64,000 bases of DNA, from the NCBI GenBank assembly GCA_963682175.1, contig OY821791.1, positions 32,548,326 through 32,612,325 on the forward strand, given 5' to 3'. Made by a program: the position numbers and the translations under genes. The notes beneath the pieces are model-generated. The model was not told where the DNA came from. It made no database searches and was given only the letters and a program-made list of their open reading frames with translations. This document shows, piece after piece, positions 32,759-44,909 of this stretch. This DNA is from Triglochin maritima. Its lineage: Eukaryota; Streptophyta; Magnoliopsida; Alismatales; Juncaginaceae. Within the stretch, counting starts at the first letter, position 1. Each line of letters begins with the position of its first letter.

Positions 32759-33682
32759 ACTACCATGTTTTAATCTGAAACATTTTCAACCAAAAATAAA
32801 CAAAGTTGATCATGTTTATTAACTAAAAATCAACTGGAAAAGTAATAATATAGCCAACCATGTATTAATCGGAAACATTTCAACTAAAATTGAAAAACAA
32901 AAAAAGTTAACAATATAATATAAATAAAATTCAAAAATTAGCAATGTTATAGTTCCAATATTTTTGACCAAATAACAAAAATTAGCAGGCAAGAATTAGT
33001 ATTCCATGTAATCGAAATTCGTTTAAATTCATGCAAATCAGATCAGAAGAAAAACAAGATTCAGTTCATGACTTAATTCGAAAATGGACATAAAACCCAA
33101 ACCATCAATTCGAAAACACAAACATATATGAACTATATGTTCATCAACTATGCATCCAATGCATGAAATACAAGAAAAATATATGAACAAAACGGTGGCT
33201 GAAAGACACCAACCTGGGAATGTTAACGTTGGGGCGCCGAAGAAGACTTCCAGTGGAGGTCGGGGAAGCGATGGAGGTCCGAACAAGCACGATCCACGGT
33301 GGGCACGAACGCAGCGGAGGATTATGCTTTCTCCTTCCTCTTCACCGAAATTGGTAAGGTGCGATGGGGGAATTGAGAAAAGTCGTGTTAAATTTCAAAT
33401 TTCGACAAAAATAAGGAGTGTGATGGGATTCAAACCTAGATCTCCACAATCATACCTATAATGCTAAACCATTGCACCAAAAGAGTACTTCTACTTAATG
33501 TTAGGATTGAAATTATATATGTAAGAATGAAGAGAGACTAGCTGCACTAGCTCGTCAACTTTGAATGGTCACTATTGTATAAATATAATATATTTTTAAA
33601 CAAAATATTAAAAATTCAAAAGACATTTCCTTGCGTTTATAACTAAGGTAATTATATATGTTTATATACGTATATGTATGGA

Positions 33683-33870
33683 TGAGATGTCGAGTCGAGG
33701 AAGCGAGCAAGTCTCGGGCGAGCAAATTTTTGGCTCATGCTCAACTCGTTTATTTACGGAACGGATTTTTGGCTCGTGCTTGACTCATTAACAATCGAAC
33801 CGAGCTATTGAGCGAGCAAAACCGAACAAGTCTCGAGCGAATGTCGGACGAGTTAGCGAGCATGAGCAGA
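33683..33870. repeat. GCTCG-rich segment resembling hAT-type MITE interior
   Basis: Repeated GAGCGAGC, GGCTCGTGCT and CTCAACTCG phrases in both orientations, as in many plant hAT-like non-autonomous elements. Clear TIRs or a TSD were not found. Also at 52923-53110. Confidence 0.3.
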
Positions 33871-34339
33871 AGATGAAAACCCTAATTACATTATCATAAC
33901 TAAAATAGACATACAAACATTGGAAAATATTACAAGAAACCCAACAATTTAGCTAATGTTACATGTATCTTTTTTTTCAATGTGTGATAAATTACTTCTC
34001 CTCTAGGAATGAAAGTCTTAATCATGTCCATTTTATTTTGTCTTTTCTTATAAGTAAGCTTTTCCCATCGATAATCATGCCTACCATGCAACTTCCAGTC
34101 ACACCTTCAATTCTCTCACTCAAATTAACCACAACATCCAACTCTTTTTCTGAAACCTTATATATGCTTTCGTTTCTTGATGTCTTCACCATTTCATTAA
34201 GGCGTACTCTTTTTCAACTACTTCCTGTTTTAGGACTTTTAATAAGAGGAGGACAACCACGAGTAGGACTTGTAAGTTGTAACAGAACGAGAAAATATTT
34301 CTTTGAACTTTTCAAATTCTCTTAATTAAGAGATTTGTT

Positions 34340-34530
34340 ATTTGGGTCTTGATAAAGATCACTATTGTAAGAGAAATAAAAGAGTATTTGATGACAAAGA
34401 TAAACACAGGGGTCCACAAGAATACAAAGTTGGGAAAAAAATTCTTGAAAATTAAATAAATTATTCTCTAGGTGATGGCAATAACTCAACTAAGAGAAGC
34501 ATATTTTTCCAGTTACTTTACTGGAAAAAT
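34340..34530 (+). pseudogene. CACTA TNP2 transposase fragment, C1, left of the solo LTR
   Basis: Same coding segment as 53553-53750, with stops and a frame change. Interrupted at 34531 by a solo LTR and continued at 39315. Confidence 0.75.
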
Positions 34531-34741
34531 TGTAATATCCTGGATCCAAGCATGGGTTGGGGAATATTAGGTATTGTTTTACAATAAATACAATTTGACA
34601 TCTTTTGTAGGGTTATTTAGCAATTGTTCCCACCCTTATCTTCTCCTCCGCCCAGACTTAGCACCCTAACCCATTTTTTCTCAAGGCTAGAAGAGTTTTG
34701 GAAGAAAAGAAAAAAGAAGAATCGCCGAGGAGGAGGAGGAT

Positions 34742-35080
34742 GGAGTCGGAGACCACGTCGGCGTTGGCCATCCGGTTCTCGATCTTCATCCGTTCGCCCC
34801 TTTCATCCTCTTTTCCGGCCTCAGCTGCGACCACTTCCTCCTCTTCAGCAATAGATTGAAATCACACCTTTCAAGCCTATCAAACTCGACGGGACTCATC
34901 CAAGGAGGAAGATCTAGAGCTCTTCGGGTGCTATCACCATCAAAGATGCATGGTAGTTCGAAGATGGGGCTCGATCAGTTAAAGGGACTCGCAAACGCAG
35001 GTATGCCTTTGGATCCACTTAAGCAACATTTTTCTAGATATATGGCTCATCGAATCGACCTTGAAACGGTAATATTGTAG
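34742..35080 (+). pseudogene. Copy of an LTR-borne small ORF, frameshifted
   Basis: ATGGAGTCGGAGACC at about 34742 aligns with the intact 114-codon frame at 51763-51419. A one-base loss near 34800 (CCCC-TTTC) moves the remainder into the frame that ends at 35080 (LSSLSNSTGLIQGG..SKMHGSSKMGLDQLKGL). Product unknown. Confidence 0.5.
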
Positions 35081-38000
35081 TAGAGTGAAACTCACACTAA
35101 AATTTCCAATTGTTTCTTTTTTCTGAAATGGATTTTCATGTTGAGATCAATATTGTGGTATGATCTGAAATCAAAGAAAAAGAAATGATTTTTATGTGTG
35201 TCATTGGATCTACTCACTCAAACTTTATATTAGTCATCTTGATCTTTGATAAAATCCCGGTGTGAATGTTTGATGATGGTTGGTTTTTGCACTCTAAATG
35301 TGTTTAGACCCATTGAACACAATGGAGATCATGACACTCCTTTTGGGTTGTCTTGATTGATGTTTTGAAGTATGTTGTTTTATGCCCACAAGGTGTATGA
35401 TGAAATGCTAGGTTGATGCTCCTATTGTTGTTTTATGTCATAAGTCTATGCAGATGTGTTTTGTCATTTGAAGTCTAAAATAATATTTCTTATGACCCTT
35501 TCATTTGCATTTGGTAATGTTTTTGTGCAAGCTAGTAATGAGTTTACAACTGTTGCATGTCAATATCTGCCCTTTCACATTGTAGTGGAACAATTGAAAG
35601 GTCATCGTTATCGGTTTCCATTTTTTTGAATAATGTAGAATGATTGAGTTGCCAAATCAACATATTGGTTTGTTATTGATTGACATAAGAGTTTACCTTC
35701 ATTACTTGTGCCTTGGATAAATTTAGTCTTAAAAGCTAAAAGTGTTACAGCTAGTAGTAAGGTTTTAGTTAATATCCTTTTGAAGATAAAAAATGGATTT
35801 AAGGTACTTGATTTCTAGCAGCTTGGCTGGAAGCGAAACTCTTTAATAATAAGTTGTGAGTGTTAGGTGAATGGATTTTTGTGTTTTGATTTGGATTTAT
35901 GTTTGAGACAAACCCAACTATGACCGAGACGACTCCCTACATCTTGTGGCTTATGTTGACGTGTTTCATGCATAGAAATAGGAACTGAATTGAGAGGTGA
36001 TACTCATACCTTTGCTTCAATCACTGCATATGTTCATATTTGAGTTGTAAGATACATTTTCAAATCTGAATTAAATGGTAGAAATGCTCAGACTTATATC
36101 ACTATTTATGTATATGGATTAATCAAGTTCTTTGATGATCCTTTGTTGCACATGTGAGTGGATTAGTCTTGTAAACCAAGATTCAGACTTCATGTGAATC
36201 TGAAATTTAGATGTCTTTGTACTAATCAAAATCCTTGGAGTGTATATTAAGGTCTAGCATTTACCACTTGATGTGATTAGGCAAGAGAATAATTAGCTAA
36301 GTTGGAAATTGAACCTTGGAATCTATTTTTGTGTTGGTGGTGTTATTTGAGAAGTAAAGCAATGGTTGTGGAAATTTATACTTGATGGCAACACTTATCA
36401 TTTAAGGATCGTATGTTCATGATTGCTTGGTTGATATGTAATACTGAGTTGACATTCTAGTGGTGTTATGTTCTTGCAACTCTTTCGTTCCAAATGCAAA
36501 ATGAGAGATCTAGATCTATGCTTTACTTGAGTTCAAGATGATATTGTTCTTTGACCGTATAGTTATTGTAGTAAGGTTGGAGTGTGATTGTAATTGCCGT
36601 CTTGAGTTGCTTTGGACATGCAAGATAAATGATGAATTTCTTGACAATATTCATGACTTGCTACTCTTTCTAAGGGAATAGAATTGGAATGATTATCTAT
36701 TATGGTTTAGCACTTCTATGAAAGTTAGGATATACCGAAGTTGTGGTCATAGACGTTGTAAGGTAATTGATAGAGTTTTAATCTCACTATATCATGGTAG
36801 GGATTTGTGTTGGTATTGTGACTCTTATTTAACTAGAATGACAATTTGGTGGTTGAATGCTTGGATTGTGTTTTCCACTTGAGCCTACTTATGCATGGTC
36901 ATCAATAAGTGAGTGTCTAATGTCCTTAAAACCCAATAATGTAGATGACCAATCGATAGAACCAAATGCATTGTTTTATCATTGAGGAATGGATTAACCA
37001 TAACAATCAATGAAGTTGGAGTTAGTATTCTATTAACTATTTCTCACTCCTTGCAACTAATCTTGGGTGATATTGTGCATGTAGTCAAACCCGTGATGTG
37101 TCATGTTTAAGTGGTTTTCAACTTTGAAACTCAATATATATATATATATATATATTGTGTCACACTTGACGTTGTGCTTTCCTAAATTAAAGCTGGTGAG
37201 GTACAACTGTTTTGGCTAGATCATATATGCATGTTCGACTGTTGTGCTTATTAAACATTCGATATCTTCAAACAAAGGGTTACATGATATGATTTAAATT
37301 GTATTTTATCAAGTATTGTATTGTTTTACATAGGTTGTGTTAACCTTAATGTTGTTTTACAATCTTCATAAAAATAGAGATGGTAGTAGTCCTAATAAAT
37401 GAATTTGCTCATGGTGTTGGGACTTGCATTGCTTAACCTCAGTATAGTTGTGTATTAGTCGATGGTTATTATTAGTGTCCTCATCATTCTGTTAAGTACA
37501 TGCTTACCTGATGAATGTCTATTTTTGGTAAGTCGATTATACATGACCTAGTAGTGTTTAAAAGTGCATTTCTGTCTTATTTGAGTACTACATAGTTTTC
37601 ATGCAACTATTTCATGTATTCTATGATTGTTTCCGAAAGGTAGTTTATCAAATTGAATTTCTTAATAGTATCTGGTGGTCGTCACTAGATCCTTATGTGA
37701 ATTACTCTGTGTAGTGAACGGATAACAATGATTAAGATGGTTACTCAACCTGATTTTTTGATCTTTCATTGTCAAGTTTGACTAATGATAAAAATGTGTT
37801 TTGGTTCCAAGTTCTTGTGAAAGTTGGAGACAATCCAGTTTAGTTTTTATTGCATATAATTGTGTTGTACCAGCATTGGGTTGATGTGATTTGAATCCAT
37901 CAACTAATACATGTTAGCATCTTTGTTGCTTGTATAATTAGTAACTTTTAGTTTGATCACCGTCCATGATGGACAATGAGTATTGAATTTATATCATTGG

Positions 38001-38472
38001 TCTTGTTGCTCAGATGTTTATGAGTAACTTGTGATTTAATTATTTGCAAAGATACGTTGTCTAACCAATGAGTTAGTGATTATTGATAGACCCAATTGAG
38101 GGTTATTCCAAAGGAATAACCAGTGATGAATTACAAACTATAGGCATAATACTGAAAAATGAATGGGGGTTTTGCACTATTGTAACTTTTCGGAGTATTG
38201 GGCCCGACGAGGCAAATCTCTTATGAGATTATTGGCGGTTGTAGGACTGCAGATACAGATATGTTATCTATCGTATTGACACAGGTTGGTGTATGGGACC
38301 CTACAATGAACTAAACTGAATTGAAAGATATTGAAACTAAAATTGTGGTAAATTATTATGATTACAAAGTGACATGGGGATGGGTCATACACTAACTGGA
38401 AGACCGCACGTGCCAGCGGTGGGTTTCCTTTGGAATCCCTGATACATGTATGTATCATTAATGAAATGAGCG

Positions 38473-38690
38473 ATTGAATTGAATTGGGAACTAAGACACA
38501 TGTTTGTTCTTTAGTTCATATTAATATTGATTGTTATTGAATTGAATTGGGAACTAAGACACATGTTTGTTATTTAGTTCATACTGCTTATTGATTGTTA
38601 TTAAATTGAAATGGGAACTAAGATACATGCTTGTTCTTTAGTTCATATTGATATTGATTGTTATTGAATTGAAATGAGAAATATGATGCG
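38473..38690. repeat. 63-bp tandem repeat in LTR A
   Basis: About three and a half units of GAATTGGGAACTAAGACACA followed by TGTTTGTTCTTTAGTTCAT. LTR B has about two and a half (48365-48530). Confidence 0.8.
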
Positions 38691-39314
38691 AGTTTATGCT
38701 CTAACTCATCATATCGTTTTGTCTATTGAAGTTACTATAGAGGTGTGAATCATGATTCACTTCTAAGTTCTAGCTCCTTAAATGGGTTGGTATTGATCGT
38801 TTTTTAAATGACTTTTGTCAAGCATGTATGCTCATATTTAAGGTAATGTTAGACATGTTTCCCAGGATTATGAACTTGAATGTTATCGTATGGTTTATTC
38901 ATTTGACTCGTATGTCTATTAGATTGATGTTTAAATTGGATCTTTTGGCATACAAAGTTTTATAAACTCACGGTTTAGTGATTTTATATTTTTGCAGGTT
39001 ACCGTCAAGCTCTGGCGGTACATGCATGGCATTGGCATATAGTTGCATAGGTGATGTTTTTAGTTTTCTTTTATGTCTCTATGCACCTAGAATTTGATTG
39101 GCAATCATTATTGATTCTTTTTAATATCTTTTGAATGTATTGATTCTCGATTTGTACGTTGTGTACATACCTTATTCTTGAATCCTCAAACACGTTTACG
39201 TGTATTTAAACCTATTGGAGCTCCTATTGACTTCTATTGTCTTCCAGTAACTATCTCCTTCTATTTTTTTATTTTCTTCTGCTTTGACCGTCTGGAAGGG
39301 GATGTTACAAAAAT

Positions 39315-40812
39315 GTTATAGTTCGGCACAATATTGATATGATGCACCCAGAGCGAAATGTGTTTGACAATTTGCTGAAGACAATATTGACCCCAAGAGA
39401 AAGCAAAGATAATGAAAATTCAAGAAGAGACTTAGAGGCAATGCGTATAAGAAGATATTTGCATATGGGTCGTACTACCGACGGCAAAACAGTATGTCCA
39501 CCTGCTTCTTTCTAGATGTGTTGGTGAGAAGAATTTTTTTTGTAGTGTTCTTCGTTCGGTATAGGTGTCAGATGGGAATTTATCCAACATATTGCATTAC
39601 GTAAACCAGAAGAAACGTAAGATTAACTCATTAAAGAGTCATGATCATCACATATTGATGCAAAAGTTGCTACCCTGGTCATAAGAAAGAGTCTTGAAGT
39701 TAAAGAAGTGTGAGAAGCAGTTATTAACCTGAGTTAATTTTTTTGCAATTTGTGTTCGAAAGTAAACACTGAAGATTTCAAACATCTGGAAATAAACATT
39801 GGTATTATTTTGTGTCGGTTGGAGATGATATTTACACTGAGTGTTTTTGATGTTATAATGCACCTGCCTATTCACTTGGCTTAGGAGGCACGATTGGCAG
39901 GTCCGGTGTACTATCAATGGACACTGTTGATATAGAGAAAGCTCACGATTGAGTGTTGAATAACAACACCCTTGTTGAATATCAAAAGAGAGTGAACAAA
40001 AGTATTATTACATCTGTCATATTTATTTAAGGTGATTATTTCATGGTTAACGATGAAATTCGGTTCTTGCAGACGTTATAACCGTTACAATGCTTTCATG
40101 AGAGTAGGAGTACGTCGTAATTGACAACAACAATTGAATGCACGACATAAAAACTTTAGTGATTTGGTTTAGGGAGACTATTCCAAATGAGAACACTCAA
40201 AGTACTGAAATTTTAGCACTTGCTTGAGCTCTGAATACCGTGGCAAGGAGGTATTCGGAATATATCATCAATGAGTTTAGATTTTGCACAAAGAAACGCA
40301 AGTCCAAGGAGAAAACCCAAAATTATGGAGTATTTGTGAATGCTGCTACAGAAAGTTACTTAACAACATGAGATAACAATCATGTTAATGCACTAGTTGA
40401 CTACTTTGGTGCATTGCAAGACATAATCGAACTTCACTACTACGGTGATGTGAAATATGTTTTGTTCAAGTGCAAGTGATACGATATTCTGGGTCAGGAC
40501 AATACAATTAGAAATGACGAATATGGGGTTCACGTTGGTGAACGCGAATAGATTCTAACACCGAAAGAACCATTTGTACTTGCTACCCAAGCGGAGTAAC
40601 TATTTTATGTTGCAGAGCCTATAGAAAAAGCAAACGATGACCAATGGTTAATCGTTGTGTGAATGTTGCAGAGAGATTTATATAGGATGGAGGACGAAAC
40701 ATCTGATGTTCCTAAGTATAGTCGAGGAAATCTTGTACAAGATAGAGTCCAATTATACGATATTAATTTGGTAGACTTTGTTAGACCATATTTAGAACTG
40801 TTGGTAGAGTAG
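39315..40812 (+). pseudogene. CACTA transposase (TNP2 + DUF4216), C1
   Basis: Colinear with C2 at 53750-55856: RHNIDMMHPERNV and later MHLPIHLA and RLAGPVYYQW are TNP2 signatures. NHVNALVDYFGALQDIIELH, VKYVLFKCK, EPFVLATQAEQLFYV and DLYRMEDE are the DUF4216 domain that ends many plant CACTA transposases. Many stops and frameshifts. No active protein is possible. Terminal CACTA inverted repeats were not found. Confidence 0.85.
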
Positions 40813-41399
40813 TACACATTTTTACATCTAAGACTACAAATGTAATGACAAACCAAATGTTTGAATTATTTAATTTGTAGTTTATAATTTTATTGTGAGA
40901 TTGAGGATAAATTATACTACTTTGAAATTAATGTATGACTAGTAGTCAGTCCTTCCCGCGGAACTGTGTACCTAAGGGAGGCGGTGATAGGCATCAACGA
41001 CTTCAGGAAAAGTATACCCTAGCAGTTGATATCCCATGTATTGGCGATGGTGCAATAGATTCTTCCCAGTGTGGGGACGTTCCAGGCATTTCGGCATATG
41101 ATAATAAAAATTAATTAGAATACAATATTTGCTTAATCACCATCTTTACCACCTCCACTTGGAAAAAAGGTTTAGCCGCACTTGCAATTTGGCAAAGTAG
41201 TAAGATTGATATTCTTGGCCTACATATGCCCTAACAGTCATCTCAGGTATTCACCAAAAGAGTGTCATGAGATAGTTTGCCTTGAGCAATTGGTAAAAAA
41301 TGATGGTTCTCACATAACCTACATAATAACTAATATTGGATAATTTCATTACGCATGTGGTTGTACATATCCGGTGTTAGAAGTAAGTCTGCCCACATT
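40813..41399. other. Non-coding linker between DUF4216 and BRIZ fragment, C1
   Basis: Shared by C1, C3 (45283-45870) and C2 (55857-56440) with high identity. No confident coding content. It may hold the 3' end of the BRIZ-like gene, but I cannot align it. Confidence 0.5.
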
Positions 41400-42226
41400 T
41401 TTGTAATTATCATGCAAAAAGTTCACCAGTTTGACCACCATACCTTTCTTCCATGTCCTGAAGCCTTTTCTTCCACATCTCTTTGTTCCTACTAAGATTG
41501 TTAAATACCTATACCGAGCACAAAAACCTAAAACTTCACGTTACTATAGGGATACACCAGAATGGAAACTTTAACCATGTAGAAAGACAAACCTCCTCTA
41601 GAAAAAATTTCTCCTCAACATGTTTCTTAAGCTTGCTCTGTACTTTAAGTAGTTTTGGACTTTGCACTCTTAAGAGCTTCAGATATTTTTTTCTCAGTTT
41701 CATCTTTAATCTCTTGCAGGTGTGATTCAAAGTACTGTCAAGGAATAAACAATGGAAATGTTAGCGTTGCCTTTGTATTTCTATTTGCTAGCCAAAAGGG
41801 AAAAACTAACAGCATTGCTGTTCAGGCAGCTCAAGAAGACACTAACTATGATTTTTTTACACATTGCAGTAATATCTTGTAATTTTTATCCCAATAACCC
41901 AATCTGAAAATAGAAATTGAAAAGATGCAAACTGATATCAGAAACCGTACTTTTCTTTGGTTTTCAAGAAAACCTGCAAATAACAGTTAATAAGCAAGTT
42001 ACTTCTGGATAACGTGTGAAGTAGATATAGTTAAGTATAAAAAATAGTATTACATCTTCCACTTTACTGCTTAAGAGTGTGTCGTCGATTCCAGTATCTG
42101 CACTATAACCACAAGTCCCACAATTATCATCTGTATGGGCACTTAACTCCACCAACTTGCCATCGGTCTTGGATTGAATCAGACGGTGAACATAGTTATC
42201 TCCAACATAATCCCAAACCCGTTGAG
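41400..42226 (-). pseudogene. BRAP2/BRIZ-like gene fragment, C1
   Basis: Minus-strand exons: ZnF-UBP end ([22 protein letters not shown], about 42226-42055); coiled-coil exon 41734-41593 (YFESHLQEIKDETEKKISEALK) with splice sites CAG/ and /GT; and a possible exon with NKEMWKKRLQDMEER near 41480. Exon 4 (DEYNVLLTSQLENQR in C3) is lost by a 31-bp deletion shared with C2. The coiled-coil exon is frameshifted. At 42226 it is fused to Copia gag. Known: BRAP2-family RING/ZnF-UBP E3 ligases. Introns show a genomic rather than retroposed origin. Confidence 0.85.
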
Positions 42227-42911
42227 GCCTCTCATCTTTATCTCTTCTTGAGGGTCTTTTTTCTCTATCTCTTCTTGGTTTCTCCTCTCTTTCTCTTCTA
42301 GGAGGGTATCGCTTCTCTTCTCTCCGTTCACGATCCCTTGGCCTAAGCAATGGGCAATCCTTCTTCATGTGACCGGTTTTATTGCATTCGTAGCACGTGA
42401 ACGGTCGAGATGATTCTCCTATTCTTGCAAATTTTCCTTTGGAGAGAAACTTCTTGAAGTTTCGGGTTAGGAAAGCGACGTCTTCATCGGTGTCCTCGTC
42501 TTCGATTGTTTCTGAATCCGAGGTTGCTTTCAAAGCAATCGTCTTTTCTTTCCGTCTCGATCCTTCCCGTTCTTTTTCCTTTTCTCTTCTTTCTTCCATT
42601 TGAATCTCATAAGCCATGAGGCTTCCTATGAGATCTTCCATTTTCAGTTTTGAGAGATCATTGGCTTCTTCAATAGCCGTAGTCTTTTTCTCCCAATCCA
42701 ACGTCAAAGACCTAAGAAACTTTCTTACCCTATCACTTTCAAGCAAAACCTTACCAAGGTTCTTAAAGGAGTTAGTAATAAGAGTAAAGTGAGTATGCAT
42801 CTCGCTAATGGATTCATTTGGTTTCATAGAAAACATTTCATATTTTTGCATGAATGAATCTATCCTAGTTTCCTTGACAGATGATCGACCTTCAAAATGA
42901 CTTTCTAGCAT
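41964..42911 (-). CDS. Chimeric ORF: Copia gag fused in frame to BRIZ ZnF-UBP exon
   Basis: A 315-codon frame. Residues 1 to about 228 are Copia gag (UBN2-type [24 protein letters not shown] knuckle [14 protein letters not shown], then an Arg/Glu-rich tail). The rest is the BRIZ-like segment [14 protein letters not shown].. followed by former intron sequence. The true gag start (43201) is cut off by a TGA just upstream of 42911. Whether it is transcribed or translated is unknown. Similar fusions often arise by chance during rearrangement. Confidence 0.6.
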   Translation of the reverse strand: MLESHFEGRSSVKETRIDSFMQKYEMFSMKPNESISEMHTHFTLITNSFKNLGKVLLESDRVRKFLRSLTLDWEKKTTAIEEANDLSKLKMEDLIGSLMAYEIQMEERREKEKEREGSRRKEKTIALKATSDSETIEDEDTDEDVAFLTRNFKKFLSKGKFARIGESSRPFTCYECNKTGHMKKDCPLLRPRDRERREEKRYPPRREREEKPRRDREKRPSRRDKDERPQRVWDYVGDNYVHRLIQSKTDGKLVELSAHTDDNCGTCGYSADTGIDDTLLSSKVEDVILFFILNYIYFTRYPEVTCLLTVICRFS

Positions 42912-43201
42912 ATGTCATGCTTCAAATGCGGAGTCACATGCATTGATTCTACTATATTATTCTTCGGTTAACCCACACATAAGTATATTCATAAGTTTAG
43001 CATTCATTTCAACCATGACTAATTCATCGTCATCCAAGAGTTCTAATGATTTGTTTAGAGTGTATGGTAATTGAAAGAAAACCCATAGTTAGCATCATAT
43101 GATTGAATGAATGTGGTCATGCGTTTCTTCCAATAAGCATAGTTGGTTCCATCGAACAACGGAGGTCTACCGGTGTGGAATCCCTCGCGTTGTTGGGTCA
43201 T
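42912..43201 (-). pseudogene. gag: N-terminal part of the truncated Copia gag
   Basis: ATG at 43201 opens MTQQREGFHTGRPPLFDGTN, followed by YAYWKKRMTTFIQSYD, a standard Copia gag start. A frame change near 43080 and stops near 42915-42960 separate it from the downstream gag frame. Confidence 0.8.
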
Positions 43202-43239
43202 TGCTACAAATGTGAATTTGTTTAAATGCAATCTACAAA

Positions 43240-43251
43240 GCTCTGATACCA
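43240..43251 (-). other. Primer binding site of the truncated Copia element
   Basis: TGGTATCAGAGC on the minus strand, two bases inside the LTR. Confidence 0.9.
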
Positions 43252-43287
43252 AATGTAGGATCAACTAGGCCCTACTATTAGTCTAAA

Positions 43288-43312
43288 GGGGGGGGGGGGG
43301 GGGGGGGGGGGG
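43288..43312 (+). repeat. 25-G homopolymer
   Basis: An uninterrupted G run on the plus strand (C run in the element's sense) within the LTR. Length may be assembly-limited. Confidence 0.8.
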
Positions 43313-43887
43313 TGAATAGACTAATCTAGTTATTGAACCAACTATTGCAAATTCAAAATTAAACAATTTAAACAAGAGAAGATGACGCAAACCACAAGAT
43401 CGATGTATATAGGTTTGGATCCAACCACCGGATCCTAATCCTCTCTTACGAATTGCTCTTACTTGAGCAACTTCACGTCCTCCACTAATCTGATCTCCGT
43501 TGCGGGCCGAGATCAAGCCTTTACACCGCAAGCTTTGCGAACACCCTCGCCTAGCTTGGACCACCTTCTCACAATCCGAGAAGAGCTTCACTCCGGAAGC
43601 TTTTTACAACACTTGGAGAGAAGAACTTCAACAACTAATCCTGGGCACTTGAAATGTATGATGCAATCAAAGAGAGTGATTTCAAGTGGAAAGATGTGAG
43701 CACAAGGAAGTTTAGAGCAAAGTATGAGTAATGAGAATATATGAGCTTGGAGAAGGATTCGTTAACATAGAAGAGTGTCAGCTCTATTTATAAGCTCTAA
43801 ACTTAATCTAGACATTGGGATTTAATTAGAAGAAAGTTGTGTAAGAATACACAAAGCAAAGAATGGCAAGACACAATTCTGGATAAG

Positions 43888-44580
43888 TTCGGTCGACCGG
43901 ATCGTGCCAAATGGTCGACCGGATCATTGTCCAGAGCTCAGTCCAGAGAAGTCCAGAATTAAAACGGCTATTGACTTAAGTGATCGGTCGAACAAGAGAA
44001 ACCATACGGTCGACCAATACACAGTCCAGACACCAGTCCAGATATGTCCAGAAAGGACCTTAGGTGCCAACTTAGTTTAACGGTCGAACAGAAAAGCTTG
44101 GTTCGTTCGACCGAAATATTCCAGTAAGTTCCGGAGCAAAGAATACTCGATTCGGTCGACTGCATAAAGAGTTTCGGTCGACCGTAACACCAAAACTAAA
44201 AGAGGTTTTAGGTCAGAGTAGAAGTACGACCGTTGTATAATACGACAATCTTAACGGTCGCATTTAAGACAAATACGGAAAGGTAATCAGTCGAATAAAA
44301 CAATTGTTTCGGTCGACCGATGGACACATAAACCTGGACACGTGTCAACACATGATAGGAGCCGAAGATGTGTTTCGGTCGAACATAGTACTATTGGTTG
44401 ACACCAAGTAAACGGTCGAACTAAAGACTGGTTTCGGTCCACCGAAAAAGACTAGGAATTCAAATATAGATTCGGTCGAACGAGATGGAATAACCGGTCG
44501 ACCGGATGGACAAGGAGTTCTGTAGTATAGGTTCAGTCAAACCAGATGGAATAACTGGTCGACTGATTTTACCCAGAAAC
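43888..44580. repeat. CGGTCGACCG palindrome array in the Copia LTR
   Basis: About seventeen sites of the same type as in the Gypsy LTRs, often as TTCGGTCGACCG. At 43974-43993 ACTTAAGTGATCGGTCGAAC matches the phrase at 2655-2674 of the Gypsy LTR (ACTTAAGTTATCGGTCGGAC). Confidence 0.85.
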
Positions 44581-44909
44581 CATGTTCTAAGGTAAATTTC
44601 TATGTTCAGTTGATTTTCTATTGGGGTCAAAAAGAGGTAGGCTTAGTTGTAAAACATATCTAGGTTCCTTAAGGGTCATGCAATGCAATCTACCAATGAT
44701 TTCAAGTGCCAAGTTACATCATAGCCTAAGTACAAGAAAAATAAACCTATCTAATCTTCATTCTTGATTTCTTGTCTTGATAGAACTTGATTCCTGAAAT
44801 GTTAGAAATACAATATATGCACGCGATGATTTTAATGGAGTACATGTGTTTATTGATATGTTAGTTAATCATCAAAACAGATTAGCAGTTATTAACCAAA
44901 AAGCCAACA

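Larger units (their letters stand above)
32759..34530 (+). repeat. Segmental duplication C1, left arm
   Basis: Nearly identical to 51999-53740 (C2). It includes a GC-rich block at 33180-33470 with a 92-103-codon frame (33150-33461) present in both copies, and a degenerate GCTCG-rich segment at 33683-33870. The frame is unrecognised and may be the 5' part of the CACTA element. The last part (34340-34530) is TNP2 coding. Confidence 0.85.
34531..39309 (+). mobile_element. Giant solo LTR A (4.78 kb), Gypsy-type
   Basis: Ends TGTAATATCC..GGGGATGTTACA, with TSD AAAAT at 34526-34530 and 39310-39314. The unoccupied sequence is seen in C2 at about 53735-53750, which confirms the boundaries. It is homologous in inverted orientation to 47728-51971. 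The TGTAACATCC-type terminus resembles the Tekay LTRs here, so a large-LTR Tekay/Del family is likely (inference). No internal region. It holds a small reading frame near its start, an (AT)n run at 37134-37157 and a 63-bp tandem repeat at 38473-38690. Confidence 0.9.
42227..44909 (-). mobile_element. Truncated Copia element (5' LTR, PBS, gag)
   Basis: Minus orientation. The LTR 43254-44909 (TGTAGGATCAAC..AAGCCAACA), PBS and gag are present. The element stops within gag at 42227, where BRIZ sequence begins. A T..CTAAAGGGG..GTGAATAGACTAATC segment with a 25-G run lies near the LTR's inner end. No 3' LTR or pol. Its outer LTR end abuts DUF4216 sequence of C3 at 44910. Confidence 0.85.

Noticed and set aside
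37134..37157. (AT)n run as a regulatory element
   Set aside because: Simple microsatellite inside LTR A, with no further support.
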